Of a stretch of 26,433 bases of DNA, positions 21,444 through 26,433 are shown piece by piece. The stretch spans positions 8,582 to 35,014 of the forward strand of contig LSSN01000198.1 in the NCBI GenBank assembly GCA_001970855.1. Reading direction: 5' to 3'. Below the pieces are notes generated by a model. That model saw only the letters and a list, made by a program, of their open reading frames with translations, had not been told where the DNA came from and ran no database searches. A program made the translations under genes and the position numbers. This stretch comes from Smittium culicis. Taxonomy: Eukaryota; Kickxellomycota; Harpellomycetes; Harpellales; Legeriomycetaceae. Numbering within the stretch: the first letter of the stretch is position 1; every line of letters begins with the position of its first letter.

Positions 21444-24400
21444 AGCATTTTATATAAACATAAGTACCCTAATTTTTGAGTGATACTATATCACTATATA
21501 TTAAGAATTCTAGGCTTTTTTCCAGTCTATTACTCTCTATAATTATGTTTATGTGGGAAATTTACTTTAATTGATCATGAAATCTGATAAAATACATTTA
21601 AATACTTAATTATGCGAAATTATTTATCGCTAGATTTGATAATAAAAGAATATTGTACAAAGTTATTACCTATATCTAAGATATGTTTTTTTAGGAATTA
21701 CTAACCTACCTAGCCATCAAAAATATATCATCTTCGGCTCATATAAAGATTATTTTTGTGGTATTTTTATACGTACCACTACCTTTATCTACGATCAAGG
21801 ATTTAATTTAGTTAATGAGAAATGTATACAGCGAAGCTTTTAAAGCGTGCTTTTATGTTTTAGCGAATGATTATTAAAATTCAGAGAGAAAAAAAAATAG
21901 TTTCTTATTTGTGTTTAATTGTAAACCCTGTTCCAAGAATTTTTATTTAAATGTTATAATGTAAATAATGTTATGAGTTTAAATCAAATTTTAAGCCTTG
22001 AGAATATACGAGTTTTAAGTTTTCTGTGCACTTTTTACCCTATTTTCGATACTATTTATTTTTTTTCCCTTTCTGCTCGTTTTTCTTTGTAGTTAGCAAA
22101 ATTAAGAATTTTAATTCGACCTAATTTTATTTACCCTTTATTTATACTGTGACTTCAATTTAGTTTATTTCTCTTTTATTAGTCGTATAATCACTCTACG
22201 ACATCTTTATTAATAATCCCTAAATGGTATCAGATGTGTTCATGTGCTGAACCTTGATATGGGCTGCAGTACTGAGTGGTGTTGGAGAAACAATCGCGTT
22301 ACTGAAAAATATGTAATTTTATCAAGTTTTTAGCGCTCACCTCAATGGTTATATTCGCATAAAATTAATCCGAACCCTTACAAAAATTTGATTGTGGCAC
22401 GTACATCTAAGCAGATTCAAGTTAGCGGAGGTAAAATTTTCAATCGACAGGATAGCGTGTAACTTTCGTTCTGGCCCTTATTAAGTAATTATATTTTATA
22501 CCGTGTTATTAGATTTTAAGCTTATCTTTCTAACCTTAAACTAATACGCTATTACGCTGATTTAATTATAGTACATTAATTAGTATATGCTCAATTATTA
22601 AACATAGACTTAAAATGCTCGAAAATAATATTTAAAAAATATAATAGTAAATTACAAATTTTTATGATTATAAAAACCTAATACTAATTTCAGGGTAACC
22701 ATCATGTTTTATATGTGGTGAAACAAAATACAATAGAAATTAATACTAGATCTCAAAACCGCTATAATCCTGTCGAGCCTTCAGATATATATTTTTATAT
22801 GTGCTTCACTTAATTAATTTTTTTGTGAAATAGCCTGAAGCCAAGTACTAAGATTTTATTTCGGATTGGATATTTATTCTTAAGAAATTATATTGTAGAT
22901 ATAAAATATAGAATACAACTTGTGTTGATATTTTATTGCTAAATATAACTTTAAAATAAAATCAATAGCAAATATAAAATTCCTTAGGTCAAAAATTTAT
23001 ATAAAATATTAAAGAAAATTTTGAATTTAAAGTAAAAATGCTGGATTTAATTAACCAACTAAATAAAATTCATCTTTGTACAAAGAAAGCTCAATTAAAC
23101 TTTTCTTTTATATTTAACCTTTTTTTTTTTTGTGAAAAGATAAATGTTGTTTTCTATAGTTATATATATATCTAAAGATACAAACATAACTGATACATAA
23201 TTTAAGTAATAAATTTACAAAATCAATATATTAAATTAAAAATATAAATATCAACTGGTTTTTCCAATTTTCTAAAAAAATTTCGTCTAGTTTAATGATA
23301 TAGTTTATAAAAATTATAATAAACAATTAACAATATTCCTCTAAAAATTTATAATAAATCATTTATTACTATATAAAATACGAGAAATCATTTTTAAATT
23401 GCTGATTTTATAGTATAAAGTGCTAAAGATAATGAAATCTCATAAAAAATAATACCCAATGAAAAAAAATAGGCTTTTTTTTAGAAAATAATTATTCCAT
23501 AATGAAATTAATAAATGAACAAATTGGAATTCCTTTTTAATTATATCGACATTATTAGCAATTAAAAAAGTTCGTAGCTAATATCTTTAAACTGTGACTA
23601 AGAAATCTCTTCTTTCACAATAAGTCATAAAAGAAAAAATAATTTGATTAATTTTAGATTATAAGCTATATATTTCGACGATATAAACTATTTATAATGA
23701 ATTAAATACTATACTGGTCATTAGTTTTATAATATAAATTGAGCTTCGAGCTTTTGGTAAAGTAATACATGATCTTAAAATAAATACCTCATAATTTACA
23801 TCAATATGATTTAGAAATAATGCTTTTTGACTATAGTTTAAGCTAAAACTTGTAAATAAATGAAATCAAATATTTTAAAATTCTTTTTATCAATTAAAGC
23901 TTCGATATTACTAATAAATTTACACGAAAATTATTATACTAAATATTTATAGGTTTTTTGGATTTACTAAAAATTTTAAAATTCCAATTAACTTTGGGAA
24001 AAAACTCATTTATCTAGAATAAATAATAAACCAGAAATCACCCTTTATTGGTATTTGAATTCCTAGAAAATTAAATTTTCACCTTTTCAAAAAATTATTT
24101 TACGAAAAAATGTTCTATAGACATCTTATTTGATTCAAATTCGAAAGAACTATTTAAAATGTTCTATCACAGAAAAAAACTTGAGATAATTGAAATTTTT
24201 GGAAGATATAATGAGATTCATTTCCAAGAACCGAATATAATTTCAAAACGGTAATAAAGTATGGGTTTATAAGGTATAAATGGTTGATTTTTCTCTTTTG
24301 GGGTTTATTATAAAGATTAAATTGAATTAAAAGTACATCAGAAAATTTTAGTTTTTATTACTTTTTGTATTAGGATACAGAAAGTAAACTGAAAATTAGG

Positions 24401-25385
24401 TCTGAATATATTATATTGGACCAAAAATATTTTATCTTGTATTTCATAATTAATTTTTTTGATATGAAAATTTTCATTAAATTTAAAATATCTTATTAGG
24501 AGGGATATAAGCCGGATTTAAAATTTAAAATTTAATTCAATTTTAATCTTTGATATACAATTTAGAAACATATGAAAGTTAGATCTCAAAATATAAAAAA
24601 AACTTATATTCAAACGTCATATTATGTTTACCAAAAAATCTTAAAAAACAATATATGATAACTTTAGAAATAAAAAAGTGCATATAAATTGTTTGAAGTG
24701 AGCAAAAAATTTATCAAGGAAAATATTAATCTCAAGTAAAAATATATAATTACATTTAATAAGTAAAGTTGTTATATAAAAAAAAATCTATTACGCTATT
24801 TATTATTTTATGAGAATATTTTTTTTCTTAGTTTTAGCATAGTTATAAAAAATAATTCTTATTCCCAACAAGTTAACAGGGCTATTTTGACACCAAGAAC
24901 CATTACGGATCACCTTTATATATCAAGACTAAAGCTATAGACTATTGAAAATCTTTCTATATCAATAATATTCCTAAAAAAATGCCTCTATACGAAAATT
25001 AAATTCAAAAGAGAAATTCATAAAGAAAACGAGATAATTTTAACTGATAATGAAATAAATATCAATTTAAAATTTGAAAAAGAGCTTTATAATACATAAT
25101 TCATAATTATATCATGTTAATGTATAAACGGGAAAAAATAAGACTTTTTAAATTATAATAACTCGGGTTTAATGAAAATTGAATTAGATATAGGAAAAAA
25201 TATTAATATTTAGTAATATAATTAGTCAGTTCCAGTAGAAAACGATCGTTCATTAAAGATATAAATCCAATAAAAATAATAGGCCCATAAATAAGTTAGA
25301 ATTTTCCAAAGGTTGAAAAATGCTTTATTGCGCTAGAATTTATTCAGAGAACTACTTCTTCATTAAAAAGAGATACTACCCAAGT

Positions 25386-26115
25386 TTCAGGGTGTAAGGT
25401 TGACGCCATTCGGATAGTTTAGCTTAGTTTATTAGTAGTTTTTGGTTATTAGTAAATAAATTATTAGTTCTCTTTTAACTTAGTTTTTGCCTTTGTGGCT
25501 TTATTAGTTGTATTAGTGGCGTTATAAGTAATTGTCTTAGTGACTCTACATTTAGTTGTTAGTCTTAGTGACTTGCTCTTGGTGAGATTTTGGTTAGTTA
25601 TCTCAGATTTTTGTTATTATGTTTAGTAGAGATTTTAGTAATAGGTCAGGTAACCCAGAGGAAGTTGATACGGAGGTACTAGCTTGGTGGGAGGTGAGGC
25701 CAGAGATGGATAGTTGTAGTGACTACTTTAATGATCCCTCCTCAATTCCATCTCTGGTCAACCAAGAGTCAGTGCTAGGGAGTATGGAAATAGGGGAGGA
25801 ATTTAGTGGGTGTTCTCCTCTATATTTGTTTCTCCACATGCGGACCGCTATAGTAGAATTGAGTCTGTTATTCCACTAAGAGCGGAAGGGGGGATGAATC
25901 TTGGTAACTTAGTCCCTTCAGGAGCTAATGGAATAAACTGTGCGGACTACTATAGCGTAGTTAGACCTTTGTATACGCTAAGGGTAGAAAGAGAGATGAC
26001 TTCTAGTTACGTAGTCTCTCCAGGGGCTCAAAGGAGTGCTAGGTTAGGGTCCGATCCCCTAACTCTAGCGTAGTCTTACGAAGTGGAAGGCTTTTACCCA
26101 GGCGACTGGGTAGGG
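25386..26115 (+). mobile_element. Unrecognised hairpin-rich element with frame-shifted ORFs
   Basis: Composition changes abruptly from AT desert to a G-rich, T-rich leader with more than a dozen TTAGT motifs (25420-25640) and a 12-base direct repeat (25534-25545 and 25562-25573). An ORF of 86 codons starts at 25619 (MFSRDFSNRSGNPEE) and overlaps a second in the -1 frame, open from 25807 to 26073 (ending SARLGSDPLTLA). A -1 shift within 25807-25879 would link them. Perfect inverted repeats pepper both ORFs: 25700-25710/25747-25757 (11 bp), 25953-25959/25974-25980 (7 bp) and 26043-26049/26057-26063 (7 bp). The 3' end is a 7-bp hairpin with a GCGA loop (26095-26112). No reverse transcriptase, integrase or transposase is visible. 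A retroelement 5' leader with a broken gag-like ORF, or a noncoding structured element, would both fit. Confidence 0.4.
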
Positions 26116-26237
26116 GACAAAACTTATGACATCATTTAATAAAATGAATTATGAAAACGCTATTATATGTGGGGGGAAAATATTTTTAGTATAAAAGGTG
26201 TTTTGAAAGAATAAAAAGAAAAATATTTCTCGAAAAT

Positions 26238-26425
26238 TGATATATATGTGGAAGTGTAGAATCGCCCAAAGAATTCTCTTTGGAATCTGATTCTAAGCTT
26301 CTGGTTTTTCTTGTATTTTCTGAAAATCATCTTGCAAAATTTAACCTCATTGAATATAATAATGATGTCAACCAAAATTTGACAGTTTAATGACACACTA
26401 ATGACTATTTTAATTAATTAAATTG
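26238..26425 (+). repeat. Interspersed repeat, copy 2
   Basis: This is the second copy of the repeat at 20481, in the same orientation and beginning TGATATATATGTGGAAG. It lies about 120 bases after the hairpin-rich element and runs almost to the right edge of the window. Same-strand spacing of about 5.8 kb would be compatible with decayed terminal repeats, but no element proteins lie between the copies. Confidence 0.7.
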
Positions 26426-26433
26426 ATAAAAAG

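Larger units (their letters stand above)
19104..25385. other. Gene-poor AT-rich desert
   Basis: About 6.3 kb of roughly 20% GC by eye, without a secure gene. It contains one copy of an interspersed repeat (20481-20690), a possible 42-residue membrane microprotein (20986-21114) and a hexanucleotide tract (21417-21443). Two GC-raised islands with open segments lie at 21694-21842 and 22216-22480. Everything else is homopolymer-rich AT sequence in which I see nothing. Confidence 0.55.

Noticed and set aside
18271..21900. Shared AGAGAAAAAAAAATAG at about 18275 and 21885
   Set aside because: Mostly an A-run; similarity does not extend into either flank.
22224..22236. TGGTATCAGA resembling a Copia primer-binding site
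   Set aside because: No LTR ends just before it, no matching downstream LTR is seen, and no gag or pol follows.

Overview
The window is a piece of an intron-rich, very AT-rich nuclear genome, most probably from a fungus. Five protein-coding genes can be recognised, and four of them are split by short GT-AG introns of about 70-130 bases. Fungal origin is inferred from the Spo7-type protein, whose long tail carries a conserved GY..Y....F block followed by RRR, and from an Arg2-type acetylglutamate synthase. The low GC, Asn/Ser-rich proteins and long gene-poor tracts suggest an early-diverging lineage, possibly Harpellales-like or chytrid-like, but that placement is weak.

Layout. Bases 1-153 are a pure ATA microsatellite running off the left edge. 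Bases 154-2420 hold no gene I can see. A gene cluster follows. SF3A3/Prp9 (splicing factor 3a, + strand, 7 exons, 2421-4667) converges on a SET/MYND lysine methyltransferase (- strand, one exon, 4954-7188). That gene diverges from a SPO7 homologue (+ strand, 4 exons, 8756-10505), which converges on N-acetylglutamate synthase ARG2 (- strand, 4 exons proposed, 11390-13899). The divergent spacer at 7189-8755 has higher GC and contains a 120-nt three-way-junction fold (8346-8465) that looks like a structured RNA.

From 13.9 to 25.4 kb the sequence is a desert of roughly 20% GC by eye. The only secure gene in it is a three-exon TRAPPC2L/Tca17 homologue (18532-19103), most of which is invisible to simple ORF calling. 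A few GC-raised islands carry exon-like open segments that I could not identify (14.7-15.1 kb, 18.0-18.2 kb, 21.0-21.1 kb, 21.7-21.8 kb, 22.2-22.5 kb).

Bases 25386 to about 26115 change composition sharply. A leader dense in TTAGT is followed by two overlapping, frame-shifted ORFs full of perfect inverted repeats and by a 3' hairpin with a GNRA loop. This looks like an unrecognised mobile or structured element. A diverged repeat of about 200 bp occurs just after it (26238) and again at 20481.

The five recognised genes are unrelated housekeeping functions: splicing, protein methylation, lipid/nuclear-envelope control, arginine synthesis and vesicle tethering. They do not form a pathway. The items most worth a second look are the 120-nt RNA-like fold, the hairpin-rich element at the right end, and the cryptic 5' exons that give ARG2 a mitochondrial presequence.
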